Assembly: GCA_949130495.1 (NCBI GenBank)
Contig: OX422215.1
Span: forward strand, 71,253,244-71,317,243
Direction of reading: 5' to 3'
From: Sambucus nigra
Lineage: Eukaryota; Streptophyta; Magnoliopsida; Dipsacales; Adoxaceae
Length of the DNA stretch: 64,000 nucleotides
Position 1 is the first letter of the stretch. Each line of letters starts with the position of its first letter. The notes beneath the pieces are model-generated. The model was not told where the DNA came from, made no database searches, and saw only the letters and a program-made list of their open reading frames with translations. The position numbers and the translations under genes are program-made. Positions 35,253 to 45,815 of the stretch are shown piece by piece.

Positions 35253-36316
35253 ACCTAGATATTAAAACATATTATCAAGACATTGATAGAAATATAGTCA
35301 AGAGATTACAAGAAAATGAAAACTTAAAAGGAAAAGAAATTTCCTATGATTTAGAAGGATACCGCTCTGATAGTAGTTCAGAAGACCTAACACCCCTAGA
35401 TTTTATAGATAAACCTTAGAAAGGAATATCTATTTTAGAAAAGAATAATTTAGGAATTTCTACTAAACCACATGCTTGTTTTGTATAAATGTTTATACAA
35501 CATAAAGATTATCCTAAAAGACTTTCAGCTTTTATAGATACATGATGCTCCCAGAGTATTTGTAAGGCTAATGCCTTTCCTAAAAACTATTTTCTAGACA
35601 GTAAGCAAGAAATCTATGGTAAGGTAGCTAATGGAGATCCATTTACTTTATATTTTCAGGCTATTCCTATTTATTTTAAATTAGAAGATTAGACCAACAA
35701 AACCGTTAATCATCAATTTTGGATAATGGATCCTCATCTTAGTTTCACAGGAAACATTATTTTAGGACAAGACTTTATTAGTAAATATCATCGTTATACT
35801 CAGTATAATGATAAGATATTAATTAGTGATAAAGAGAAATTTAATATTAAAGCCCCTCTAATACATCACAAGACTGCCTTTGACCTTATACAGGTCAAAC
35901 CCAATTATAGACCCATAAAACTTCTGAGATCTTCAGCTGAACATGGTGGACCTAGACCTGCAAACCAACAAGAAGCCTTAGAAATAACCAAACCCTTACA
36001 AAAAGAATGTAAGTGTCCAGGCCAAAAGTGTTATAAACAAATAGCGCTTATACAACAAGACATTCTAGATCAAGCCCAGCACACCTTATTACAGGTTCAA
36101 GTTATATTCAAACAGAAGAAACTGGATATAGAAGTAGAAAAGGAAAAGATTAGGCAATTAGCAGAGCCTACTTTAGGAGAAAATTCCATTGCTAAGTGGA
36201 ATAAAGACCAAAATTACTGTGAAATTATCCCTATTAATCCAAACACCACTATTAATGCTGGAACCTATAAGAAAAATATTCACAAGAAGACAGGGAATAA
36301 TTTAAAAAAGACATAG
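35201..36316 (+). pseudogene. Viral aspartic-protease region (broken)
   Basis: Pieces at 35201-35419 and 35726-36316 share one frame with stops between. The protease signature lies at 35537-35545, where an Asp-Thr pair is followed directly by a TGA stop at the position of the usual glycine. A second protease landmark, NIILGQDFISKYH, lies near 35752-35790. After it come a Cys-rich CKCPGQKCYK and a helical spacer leading to RT. The frame breaks again near 36316. Confidence 0.6.
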
Positions 36317-36321
36317 ATGAA

Positions 36322-36840
36322 ATGCTTAAGTTAGGCATTATTAGAGAAAGTAAAAGTAGACATAATAGCCTTGTCTTCTATGTTCAAAATGAATCTGAAC
36401 GTAAAAGACGAAAAAGACGTATAGTTATCGATTATAGACAATTAAATAAGAACTGTGAATTTGATTCTTATAAGATACCAGACAAGAATAATTTATTCAA
36501 TTTGATTGAAGATAGAATAATATTCAGTAGGTTTGATTGCAAATCAGGCTTCTGGCAAATTAAGATGCATCCAGACAGTATTACTTGGACAGCTTTTAGT
36601 GTGCCCCAAGGAAAATACGAATGGCTAGTAATGTCATTTGGATACTTGAATGCTCCTCAAGTTTTCCAAAGAAGAATGGATAATATATTTAAACCATATT
36701 CAGAATTTTATCTTGTTTACATAGATGACATTCTTGTAGCCAATAAGACTGAGATAGAGCATGTAGACCATCTTAAAAAGATTGTTTTAGAATTAGATAA
36801 ACATGGTATTGTTATTTTCGAAAGGAAAATGTAACTATTT
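36322..36840 (+). pseudogene. Viral reverse transcriptase (N-terminal and palm part)
   Basis: A 170-codon open piece contains RRIVIDYRQLN, FSRFDCKSGFWQIKMH, FSVPQGKYEWLVMSFGY and the catalytic YIDDILV (36718 onward), all in caulimovirid form. The piece stops at 36834 (TAA). After it only a short FVGMHINKGKIS-like fragment continues, and I find no RNase H motifs. The missing C-terminal part implies a deletion between about 36900 and 37000. Confidence 0.75.
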
Positions 36841-37060
36841 CAGACTGTAATAGATTTTGTGGGAATGCATATAAATAAAGGAAAAATATCCAGATAAAAA
36901 CTTGTATGCCTATAAATAGACTATGGACTCATCCAGATAAAGACGGTGGAAAGACGCTATTGCTCTTGAAAAAATAGTCCATGAGTATGTTAAAAAGGTA
37001 GAGGACTTCCGTCCCCTGTTTGCTAGAATCTACCAGATTGCTTCAAGTTCTTGCAGAAGA

Positions 37061-37687
37061 ATGAGAGTTAAGAGGTTTAGACTTGTTAGATTTTCCAATT
37101 ATTCTTTTGAAGACGTGAAGATTCTATCCGAAGACGAGACTATAGACTTAAGTGTTAATAATTTCAAGCTCCAGATTGCCCAGGCCATGGAGACGATAGA
37201 AATCATGGAACTGTTAACAGATGAAGACAGATGGTATACTACATACCATAAAGAAGACCTAATTATCCAGGCTGATGAGCCATTTAATGGAAGACTCAAG
37301 AAAGAATCTAAGGAAATGGTGGAGATTGCTTTGCCAGCCAGCCTTAGAGTGGTAGACCTCATTGAAAAATTCTTCAACAATAATGCTCTACCAGACGCAG
37401 ACAAAGCAGAAGCAGACGAAGACAGAACAGAGAAGAGCCCCACATTATTCAACGAATTATTAAAGACCGAAGACTCCATTTAGATTCCCTTGCAGTATGA
37501 AGAAGAAGACAGCTCAGACATACCCCACACGGGCCCCCGGAAAGCTTCTTTTCACAAAGAAAAAAGAGACCCTCACAAAGTTGAGTTAGAATTATTGCTA
37601 GACAACAGATTTACTTTATGTAAAGCAAATAGTATAGACGTTAATAATTTGTATCTCTTTAACCGATTATCTTTTAGCCTCCGGTAG
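37061..37687 (+). pseudogene. Viral downstream ORF of unknown function
   Basis: One frame from 37061 to 37483 (140 codons) continues in phase after a TAG to 37687. It is acidic in its second half (DADKAEADEDRTEK) and has no enzyme motif I recognise. Its place between RT and the intergenic region fits either a polyprotein C-terminus beyond RNase H or a separate last ORF, as in tungroviruses. Confidence 0.4.
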
Positions 37688-37712
37688 CAAGTCATATGTA
37701 ATGCCCTTATGC

Positions 37713-37719
37713 TATAAAA
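37713..37719 (+). promoter_or_regulatory. TATA box of the presumed viral pregenomic promoter
   Basis: TATAAAA in the context ATGCTATAAAAGCGAGCG, about 25 bp after the last viral ORF. An ATAGACGT motif lies ~80 bp upstream. An AATAAG close to a polyadenylation signal occurs near 37861. Caulimovirid pregenomic promoters lie in this place. Confidence 0.5.
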
Positions 37720-37744
37720 GCGAGCGTCCAGTTTGATTTTAAAA

Positions 37745-38264
37745 TATCGAAGTTTAGAAGGTAGAAAGAGTGTGTAAGCTTTTAGAGAGTAATATGTATG
37801 TGAGTGAGTAATTCTCATATAGTTAGGGGAATGGTGAGAGTTGTAATTACTTATAATATGCAATAAGAGTATTTTCTTTTCCAGAAATCTCTTATGTTAA
37901 GTTGTTATTATTTTTCAAATTGTCCTAAACTTTCTGTTCATAGAGGACTATTGTGTGGAACCTATGGTGTAGCACACAAGGTGTTATCCCGTTGAACCGC
38001 CGTCAGCGTTGATTTGTCGTGATCCGTTAGCCAGGTGGTCGTTAGGCATGAAGGCGTACAGGCAGGAAAGGGTACAACGCCAAAGTAGTGGATTGAGGTG
38101 CGACACATAAAGAGAGAGTTATAGGAGGACGAGACCGAAGAAGAATAGTAACAACGCTGAAGAGAAGAAGAAAGGAAGATAAAGATATTGCAGAGCAGAA
38201 GGAAGGTATAACTCAAACCAAATCCTTAACTATTTTACATATTATTGTTTTAAAAGAAACTTGT
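37745..38264 (+). other. Viral intergenic/leader region
   Basis: About 520 bp of non-coding DNA between the TATA box and the next ORF, with short ATG-initiated ORFs as in caulimovirid leaders. I looked for a TGGTATCAGAGC primer site here and found none. Confidence 0.45.
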
Positions 38265-38990
38265 ATGAGCCTACAAATCACTACAGACTTTTTAGCATTT
38301 GTTAATCAAACAAATTTAGACTTAACTAGAGAAATCCAAGATTGGACTCTTACAGACCCTAAAGATAAAGAACTTATAGAAACTGCTTTAACATACGCAG
38401 ATGGTACTTTCAAATATATAGAGCAGGTTATTGAGTGGTTAGTACGTGAAGTACCTAGAATAGAAATAATTAGAACAGGAATTCGAGATCTCTTTAGACA
38501 AAAGATAAGAACGGAAGAATTCGCTGAAGAACTTTCAAGACCGAAAAAATATCAAGAATACACAAATATACATGAAGATATTATAGACGTATTAAAATAT
38601 ATTAGACAAAAAAGGTTAGCTGAAACAAAAACTATTTTAATTAGAGCCGGAGGAATTCGCCCTCTCCTTAAAAACGTAGAAACAGCTACCCCTAGAACAT
38701 ATCGAAGATTTTTGTCATCTTACGGAGACAACGAGTTAGACAAATTTATAGAAGACGATATAATTGATATTGTTAATCAGATATATAACGAAACTAGACT
38801 GATAAAACCGCAATACCGTATAAGGTATTTAAAACTAGAATATTTTCCAACAAAGCCACTTGCAATTTCTAGACTCCGTGAGGAAAATATTTACATAGAT
38901 AATCCCCATTATTCAGAATTTCAGTACGATAGTGACGGAAGAAACCGGAGAAGTAGCAGCTCTGAAACTTCTCTTAGACTCCCAGATTAA
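38265..38990 (+). CDS. Uninterrupted 241-residue ORF of probable viral origin
   Basis: It opens at ATG 38265 and is free of stops for 241 codons, unlike most of this viral copy. The protein is helix-rich and charged (ELIETALTYADGTFKYIEQV, DIIDIVNQIYNETRLIK) with a Ser-rich end. Its place just after a promoter and leader, and its overlap of 59 bases with the next ORF, are like ORF1 of badnaviruses and tungroviruses, though it is longer than typical badnavirus ORF1 products. I do not recognise a domain. Whether it is expressed is unknown. Confidence 0.55.
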   Translation: MSLQITTDFLAFVNQTNLDLTREIQDWTLTDPKDKELIETALTYADGTFKYIEQVIEWLVREVPRIEIIRTGIRDLFRQKIRTEEFAEELSRPKKYQEYTNIHEDIIDVLKYIRQKRLAETKTILIRAGGIRPLLKNVETATPRTYRRFLSSYGDNELDKFIEDDIIDIVNQIYNETRLIKPQYRIRYLKLEYFPTKPLAISRLREENIYIDNPHYSEFQYDSDGRNRRSSSSETSLRLPD

Positions 38991-39180
38991 TTTAGACGTT
39001 AAAAATAAGCTTAAGATTCTAGAAATTATTTGGGTAGAAATTTTTATTCAGAAAACATTAGAAAAAGACAAAGGCATAAAAAGACAAAGCGATCCCCAAA
39101 AGGTAAAGCAGTCCCAAAATCGTGTGGACGATATTAAGCCCGTTAAATTAGCCCGTCGGAGAGCTTGGTCGTATATATAT
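38932..39180 (+). CDS. Small basic ORF overlapping the preceding one
   Basis: It opens at ATG 38932, inside the previous ORF in another frame. About 80 codons look genuine before it runs into TA repeats and a MITE, which cut off or replace its natural end. The C-terminal half is Lys/Arg-rich (DKGIKRQ, VKLARRRAW), suggesting nucleic-acid binding as in badnavirus ORF2 products. The remaining codons to 39264 come from the repeat and are not viral. Confidence 0.45.
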
Positions 39181-39192
39181 ATATATATATAT

Positions 39193-39372
39193 AATGCTCT
39201 TGTGCGGACTAGTCCGCATTTTAAGAATGCGGACCGGACAAGTGTCACCTTACGGTGCACTTAGAAATTATCGCCTAAATTATAGGCACACTCTCTCTTT
39301 TCTGGGCTCACCGCCAGGTGACACATGTCCGGTCCGCATTCTTAAAATACGGACTAGTTCGCACAAGAGCAT
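39193..39372. mobile_element. Foldback MITE, ~180 bp
   Basis: ATGCTCTTGTGCGGACTAG at the left and its near-complement at the right (ending GCACAAGAGCAT) form inverted arms of about 60 bp. The arms include GAATGCGGACCGGACA. The element sits in a TA microsatellite, so the target duplication is unclear (possibly TAA/TGA). Confidence 0.8.
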
Positions 39373-39374
39373 GA

Positions 39375-39379
<5 letters not shown>

Positions 39380-39425
<46 letters not shown>

Positions 39426-39462
39426 GTGTGTGTGTGTGTGTGTGTGTGTGTTTGTGTGTGTG
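39380..39462. repeat. TA then TG microsatellite
   Basis: About 21 TA units are followed by about 17 TG units, next to the foldback MITE. Confidence 0.9.
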
Positions 39463-39618
39463 GTATATTTTTTATCATGGGGCATGTGCATGTCGGATTA
39501 GGTATATGAGCGTCCGATCATGACATCCTACAGATAGACATGTGAGCCTTATTTTATTTTTGCTCGTTTATGCTTCGTCGAATTTCGAGGACAAAATTCG
39601 TGTGCTAGTGGGGAAGTA

Positions 39619-41932
39619 TGCAACACCCCGTAATTTTGAACCGGTAATAATTTAATTTAATTCAAAATTAAAAAAAAATGAATTTTATTATTTTTAGCAA
39701 TTTAAAATGTTGGATTTTATTCATGAAAAATAGTATTTTAATTGGAATTGAAATCGGGGGAGAAATCGAATTTTTATTTAATATATACATTTTGGGGTGA
39801 AACTGGCGATCTGAACAGCTCCGAATCGATTCGGCCTGGAGGGCGAATTCGCCCTCGTCAGTGTCAGCAGTTTGTTGAAATATGTTAGAGTTTGAGTTAA
39901 TTAAAACTCTTAATCTTTTTAATATAAAAATAACTCTGTCTTTTCTAAAAACTTTTTCACCAACTTTTAAACCAAAAGCTTTACCACCACTCATCCACAA
40001 ACCCTAACCCCAAATTAAATCTTGATTTAACCCAAATTTTTAAAGGTTCAAACCGTATTTTCTCAAGATTGTTCAAGAACGAGTCTTTACTGATTTTTCG
40101 AGAGGAACGCAACCATCTAATCAGAACTTCCACCGACTTTTCTTTAGTCATGAATACTTATATTCTCTCTTTTTAGTATTATGCGTTTTAAATATCGCCT
40201 AAATCTTAATTTACATGTTTTTCTTAAAATAAACTCGCAACCTTAGTTAGAAAAAGTGAAATCTATAGTGGGACTATTTTTATGAAAAATCTTAATATGG
40301 ATTAAGACTCATAACCCTTGTATGCTTAGGGTATAGGTTGGATTCTTGTTAATATGGGTGTAGGTTTGCATGTAGAAAACCATAGTGGCTTTATTTAAAT
40401 TGAAAATGATGTTGAATTTATATTAGTTGCATAAAATAAATTGTTTAATTATGAAGATGGATTGCACGAATTAAATTAAATTTATTTGTGATCGTATGAA
40501 AAATTTGTGAAATTGTTGATAATATGTCTTATGCGAATTATTGGTTTGACTATTTTTATCACCGCGGGGACGACGAGATTTCGAGTAGTTTTGCTCTCAC
40601 AATAATTTTAAAGAGGATTTGCTAGGTATGGAGCTAGTGAGTATGTCATAGTTGTGGTTAACACTTTCTAGGTATGGGACTAGTTAATGCAGATTTTTTA
40701 TAGATGAGATATTTCTGGGTGGCTGATTTTTGTGTCGTTCCGTTGACTTGACAACCTAGGCGCAAAACTAGGAGGAGATTAATAGTTGAGATTAATCCTA
40801 TATAATAGGGTAGAACGTACTTGTGTTTTGGGAGACCTCTATGTATTTGACTAGGGGTATGTTTGAGGATTGATCCTCTATAATAGGGTGGAGCGAATAT
40901 AAAATAATGACAACTTGAGAAATTCGAGAATTAACGCTTAAGGTAATAAACAGATATTAAAATGAATTTGCAGCTCGAGTATGTACAAGGCTGACAGAAT
41001 ACGGGTCGACTGGCTATAGCGACTGGGTGTGTTGGCGTCACGAGTATGTGCGGCGCTGACAGAATTCAGGTCGACTAGCTATAGTGACGTGTCGTGTGTG
41101 AAACCTCATGAGTATGTGTAGAGCTGACAGAAATCAGGTTGACTGGCTATAGTGAGGGGAATGGGTGTGATGTATAGAACTTTAATCGTGTTAAGAGTGT
41201 TTGCAAAATCGATAAAGGATTGACTGGCAATATTGGTATCGCATGGATAAAAATAATTAATTAATTAAATTAAGGATAGTACTCATGGAATAATTGGACT
41301 TACATTTTAGGGTGGATTAGTTATATGGACTGATAGTGGCAGTTTACGTTTATTCGCATGTTAATAATTATCTCGTTTAATTTAAAATACTTTATTGTGA
41401 TGTTTATCGTGTATAATAACATTGTCTAGATTCACGAACCCTAATTGGGAAAAGTAGCTTGTATTCATGCGGTAAACTCTGAACCATTGCGTTGACTAAC
41501 ATTTTTCAGGTATAGCGCTAAAGTCGCTGCATAGAAGTTATTGGAGATATTTTTGTAGATGCAACTGAAGCTTTATTTTAGATGCTTTAGTAGTTTAGAT
41601 TATTTTTCTATTCCGTCACAATTATTATGAGACTTTCATTATGAATTTGATGGCCCAATCGGTTCCACAGTTGTTTATGATTTTTCTGTCAGATATTTAT
41701 AGTTGAATCATTTCATTTGAGTTATATTTTGAGTTGGATTCATTTTGGGGATTAATATGGTGATGAGTTTTAATATTGCATGAATGATGACATTTATTGG
41801 ACCAATCTGATTATCTTGTGGAATAATTTTGTATGTCTCATATATCAGTCACATTTTAAGAATGGTATTTAATTTAGTAACGTCTAGCGTAGCCTTCGTG
41901 GCAGCCGACGCCAGAATACGCGGAGTGTTACA
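39619..41932 (+). repeat. 3' LTR of element B (2314 bp)
   Basis: It follows the polypurine tract GTGGGGAAGTA and opens TGCAACACCCCGTAATTTTG. It ends GGAGTGTTACA and is followed by TTTGC, the target duplication. It is shorter than the 5' LTR through several small indels. Confidence 0.85.
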
Positions 41933-42114
41933 TTTGCAAAATCTTTTTATTTTTATCAATTTTTTGAAGCGTGCTTTTTCTTCATCTTTTATTTAACTAC
42001 ATGTAAATTAGAGTTGGAGTCAAGAATTTATAATTTTGTATTTGTGAACTAAAGTAAGCATCCTTAGCCACTTTTCCTTCTTTCTATCCAACTTTCTGCA
42101 CTATCCCCCCGCCT
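41933..42114 (-). repeat. Right half of the MITE-like repeat split by element B
   Basis: TTTGCAAAATC to ATTTAACTACATGTAAATT matches the reverse complement of 44245-44345. It joins the left half at 26211, which proves that element B inserted as a unit. A TAGCCACTTTTCCTTCTTTCT block follows near 42068. Confidence 0.7.
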
Positions 42115-43455
42115 ACATGTGTGAAAGAAGTATGACAGTGAATGGGAGAATAGGCGAGAGATAGTAAAGGTTAGTTGCGGATAGTGAAAGAGAAGAAAGA
42201 AAAGCATCCAATAAAATTACATCCTATAAATTTGGGAGTTTATGTAAAACCTATTATACTCAATGTCTATTAGTTAGGTGACTTGTCTTGGAGTAATATT
42301 TTTTGTATAATTCAACAAATTCTTCAAAAATGCAAATATTATATAGTACTAGTTTAAACAATACCTAACTTTCGTCTTCTAGAATAAAGGATTCTCCGGC
42401 ATATCCTATCATATTTTCCTTAATTATTCTAACAAAATCTTGTGATATATCATCAAAAGATCTAAAATTTTTGTTAAAGCATTTTTTTATTTTAAATTAT
42501 CAGAATGTACCCATTGTAGTAGCCATTAAAACACATCGCCTGAAGTAATGAGAGGCCTAGAATGTTATATGCTCACACTTATAATAACTGTTCGCTCTTG
42601 ATTAAATAGATTTGTTTTGACCTAACGGACAATATTATGAAAATATGATAAACAATTACATATTGTACATAGCATGCTTTGAGGCTATAATTTATGAATT
42701 ATCACTGCGAAAAATTTATTGCAGGTCTTGAAATTGTCTACACTATTACCAAATATGCCAAATTTAATGTTTTGATAGCTTAAACGTGCCCAAATAGTCA
42801 AAACGATGCTCATCACTAAAAATTGTGAGTTTTGATCATTAGATCATTTCGGATTGACATAAAAATTTCATTAATTTCCAAGTAAGTTGTCAATTTTAAT
42901 CTCGATTGTTGCTTATTAAAGGCATAAGAAACTGTTACTAAAAACATCTCAAATTTTTCAAATTTAGAGTAATAAAATAATCGGCTTTAAAGACGGAATT
43001 AAATTTTCATAAAAGAAAATCACAAAAAGGGAACCAAATTCAATTTTAATTTAGTCATAAAATTTTTGACACCCAAAATCTCATCTTATGATATTCTCTT
43101 TTATGTGATTATATAGATGTACCAATTAATTCATTTGTTTGCATTCACAAAGTTCCTAATTTGATTTATCCTTAACTGCACTTAAATATTTAATTCCTTA
43201 AGTGTGCAAAAAAAAATTCTTTCATGAAACATTCATGTACACACATATTACGTAATGTATATAAAAACCAAGTGAGAGATGGTGAAAGTGAATGGGAGAT
43301 AATGAAGAAAGAAAAATGGCCAAGAATATTCCATCCAACAAATTTGGGAGTTTATGTAAAAGCTGTTATACCTAAAATCTATTAGTTGGGGGACTTGTCG
43401 TGGAGTAATAATATTTATATACTTCAACAAATTCTTCAAATTGACGAACATTACA
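42115..43455 (+). repeat. Direct duplication of a ~210-bp block (42115-42335 and 43255-43455) with AT-rich spacer
   Basis: Both blocks read GTGAATGGGAGA, then AATTTGGGAGTTTATGTAAAA, TCTATTAGTT, GACTTGTC and AACAAATTCTTCAAA in the same order. The ~900 bp between them is AT-rich with no gene signal. Confidence 0.8.
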
Positions 43456-44072
43456 CTTCTTTATCATATTAATATTGAATACTTTCATACTAAAAATATT
43501 ATAGTAATTTTTCATGTCAAATACGTTGTTTGTATTTTATTTATTGCGTTCAAAAATATTTAGGATATTTATACAGATATCTTCTTAACCATTATATAAT
43601 CTAGAGACAAAAATATCTCCCAAATAATTCATACCATTTTGTCTTGGTTGATTATAACTACCTATTTTTATTAATAGATTTCAATTTTTATTTTTGTTTC
43701 TTCTTTCAGATCTAGATTTGCAACGAGACATGATCCATTATTTTTTAATCAAATTTTTTCAAGTTAAATTCAATACTGTCTAATTTATGTTCATAATTTT
43801 GATATATGATTTATCGATTGTCGACTTTTTTAATCCAACCAAGCACAATGTTTGTTAAACTATTTAATGTAGAGCTTATCATACTAATATTTTCTTTCGA
43901 CTATTTGTTGTGGTAATTTTACATGAATTCATTTTAATCTATCCATGTTGCTAAACATTCTAATGATACTTCATAATACATGGAATAAAAATATTTACAT
44001 AAAATTGTAAAGTAACCAAAGTTCTGATACCAATTACATAAATGTAAAAAATATCTATTATTATAAATTAAT
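43456..44072. other. AT-rich DNA, no feature seen
   Basis: I see no ORF with protein-like composition, no inverted repeats and no clear repeats in this stretch. Confidence 0.6.
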
Positions 44073-44451
44073 AAATGATTTACATGTGTGAAAGAAGTGG
44101 GAGAGTGGGTGAGAGAGTTAGTGAAAGATAGTGGAGGTTAGTGAGGAATAGTGGAGATGAATGGGGTATAAGATGAAAAAATAGATAAGGGAACTTCCTT
44201 TAATCCACCGATACATGATATATATAGAAAAGCTATGGAACTCTAATTTACATGCAGTTAAATAAAAGACAGAAAAAATAAACTTGTTTGCTTTCAAAAA
44301 AGTGATAAAAATAAAGTTTTGGCAAAGGTCAAAAAGCTAAAAGTGACCATAGCCACTTCTGTTTCTTCTCTCCATCTTTCTCCACCACTATCACCCACTC
44401 ACCTCCATTATCTCTCATCCACTCTCCCACTCACTCACGTGTAAATCATTT
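44073..44451. mobile_element. MITE-like element, ~379 bp
   Basis: The left end AATGATTTACATGTGTGAA and the right end (complement AATGATTTACACGTGAGTG) form terminal inverted repeats, followed on both sides by GGGAGAGTGG-type phrases. No target duplication is obvious. The inner part matches the repeat halves that flank element B. Confidence 0.75.
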
Positions 44452-45125
44452 CTCTAGTTATAAAGATGGATCATTTCTACATTTCTGAAATTGATCGTGT
44501 CATTTTATGTTGTTTTCAAGCAAATTCCATTTTTTTCTAGGCCCTAATCAAAATATGTTGACCCATATTACACGTCAAATGCAATTACAAAAATATTATA
44601 AAAATAAACAATGTCACATTCTAAAAATGCCAATTACTTGATTTTTCTTTTATGTGCTATGTTCCTTTTTCGTGATACAATGGTAAACCACAAAACTTGT
44701 TCGGCAATTTAAGTTCACTTGCCAACTCACAATATGATATCAAATATATTGATTTTATAAAAAAATAAAAAAGTTGCCCACAAAAACAATTCATGTCTAC
44801 CTTTCTATCTAAATACACCGATTTAACTTGTCATATAGCTATTGATCCTTTTAGGGGTCTAAGTAACGACTGCTCATGTAAAAGAATCACTGTTGTCTTC
44901 TTCCCTCTCTTTTTCCCCTACAGGTGTTCTTTTAATATTCCAACCTCCTCGTATGTTATTTGTTGATGAGATGGTTTTAGTGGTCGAATGAGAAGAACTT
45001 TTCTTGGGAAAACAAACAATTAAATGGTAGCAATTTCAATAATATTAGATGAAATATAAAAAAGAGAGACAAATTAACCCAAAAAGGCTAATGCCAAAAT
45101 AGCAGACCAAAAAATTGCAAGAATT

Positions 45126-45178
<53 letters not shown>

Positions 45179-45524
45179 GTATTTTGACCTAGTTGGGAAA
45201 ACTTTTTTCCCATTTTTTTATTTTTCTCTTGAAACTAACCTTCTAATCAACTCATATTCGAAAAATGAGATCAAAGTACATTTTTAGCAAATTTTTAAAA
45301 AAACTGCTAGCTCAGACCCTATAAATAAGGTATTTTGAACAATTTTTTGTAAATTTTTTAAAAATTGCTACAAAATGTATTTTGACCTACATTTTTTAAC
45401 ATGAATGTATTGGAAGGTTAATTTTCAGAGAAAAATAAAAAATTTGAAAAAAAGTGTTTTTTTGGGTATACAACTAAATGTGATGTATGAATGATGTATA
45501 GAGCATGATGTAAGTGCGCATTCT

Positions 45525-45582
<58 letters not shown>
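44452..45582. other. AT-rich DNA with long TA microsatellites
   Basis: TA runs lie at 45129-45176 and 45529-45582. Between them, CCTTCTAATC... and AATGTATTTTGACCTA-type phrases recur in inverted orientation (near 45180-45300 and 45360-45430). No gene. Confidence 0.6.
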
Positions 45583-45585
<3 letters not shown>

Positions 45586-45815
45586 AGAGGTTCAAAAGTG
45601 AACCAAAAGAATGAACTTTTTAATGAACCTACTAAAACAAAAAAAATTGATCCTTAATTTCTTGTTGTAATTGGTCCGGGTCAACGGGAGGATTGAAAAA
45701 TTATTCATTACCGCTGGCACGGACCAATTATAACAAGAAATTAAGGATCAATTTTTTAATCTCTTAGTAGGTTCATTAAAAAGTTCATTCTTTTGGTTCA
45801 CTTTTGAACCTCCCC
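45583..45815. mobile_element. Foldback MITE, ~233 bp, in a TA microsatellite
   Basis: The arms are GGGAGAGGTTCAAAAGTGAA at the left and TTCACTTTTGAACCTCCCC at the right. They extend about 90 bp each through AAAGAATGAACTTTTTAATG and GATCCTTAATTTCTTGTT. The TA run on each side hides any TA duplication. A partial related copy (AGAGGTTCAAAAGTGAGCATAAA) starts near 45845. Confidence 0.85.

Larger units (their letters stand above)
30700..39170 (+). mobile_element. Endogenous pararetrovirus (Caulimoviridae-like), circularly permuted, inactive
   Basis: The order is coiled-coil ORFs, movement-protein region, coat-protein region with zinc knuckle, Cys/His-rich segment, aspartic protease, RT, a TATA-bearing intergenic region and two overlapping small ORFs. 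There are no LTRs of its own and no integrase, which favours a pararetrovirus over an LTR element. Several ORFs with an intergenic promoter recall badnaviruses and tungroviruses, but the genus cannot be fixed by eye. Integration broke the circle between the second small ORF and the presumed polyprotein start. Multiple stops and frameshifts and the lack of a recognisable RNase H mean this copy cannot express a full set of proteins. Edges are approximate. Confidence 0.75.
26212..41932 (+). mobile_element. Element B: Tekay/Del-like chromovirus with two LTRs, pol replaced by later insertions
   Basis: LTRs at 26212-28654 (TGTAAC...GTTACA) and 39619-41932 (TGCAAC...GTTACA) are alike along their length. 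The flanks are TTTGT (26207-26211) and TTTGC (41933-41937), a 5-bp duplication with one mismatch. The primer site and gag follow the 5' LTR. An AATTTCGAGGACAAAATTCG phrase and a GTGGGGAAGT polypurine tract precede the 3' LTR, typical of chromoviruses. No RT, RNase H or integrase of this element is found. The interior holds a Helitron end, a foldback MITE and a pararetrovirus. Confidence 0.85.

Noticed and set aside
30700..39170. Reading the virus-like block as an ordinary LTR retrotransposon
   Set aside because: There are no own LTRs and no integrase; movement- and coat-protein-like regions and an intergenic promoter fit a pararetrovirus better.
39194..39523. ORF of 109 codons across the foldback MITE and TA/TG repeats
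   Set aside because: It is made of inverted repeat and microsatellite sequence (Ile/Tyr and Cys/Val runs).
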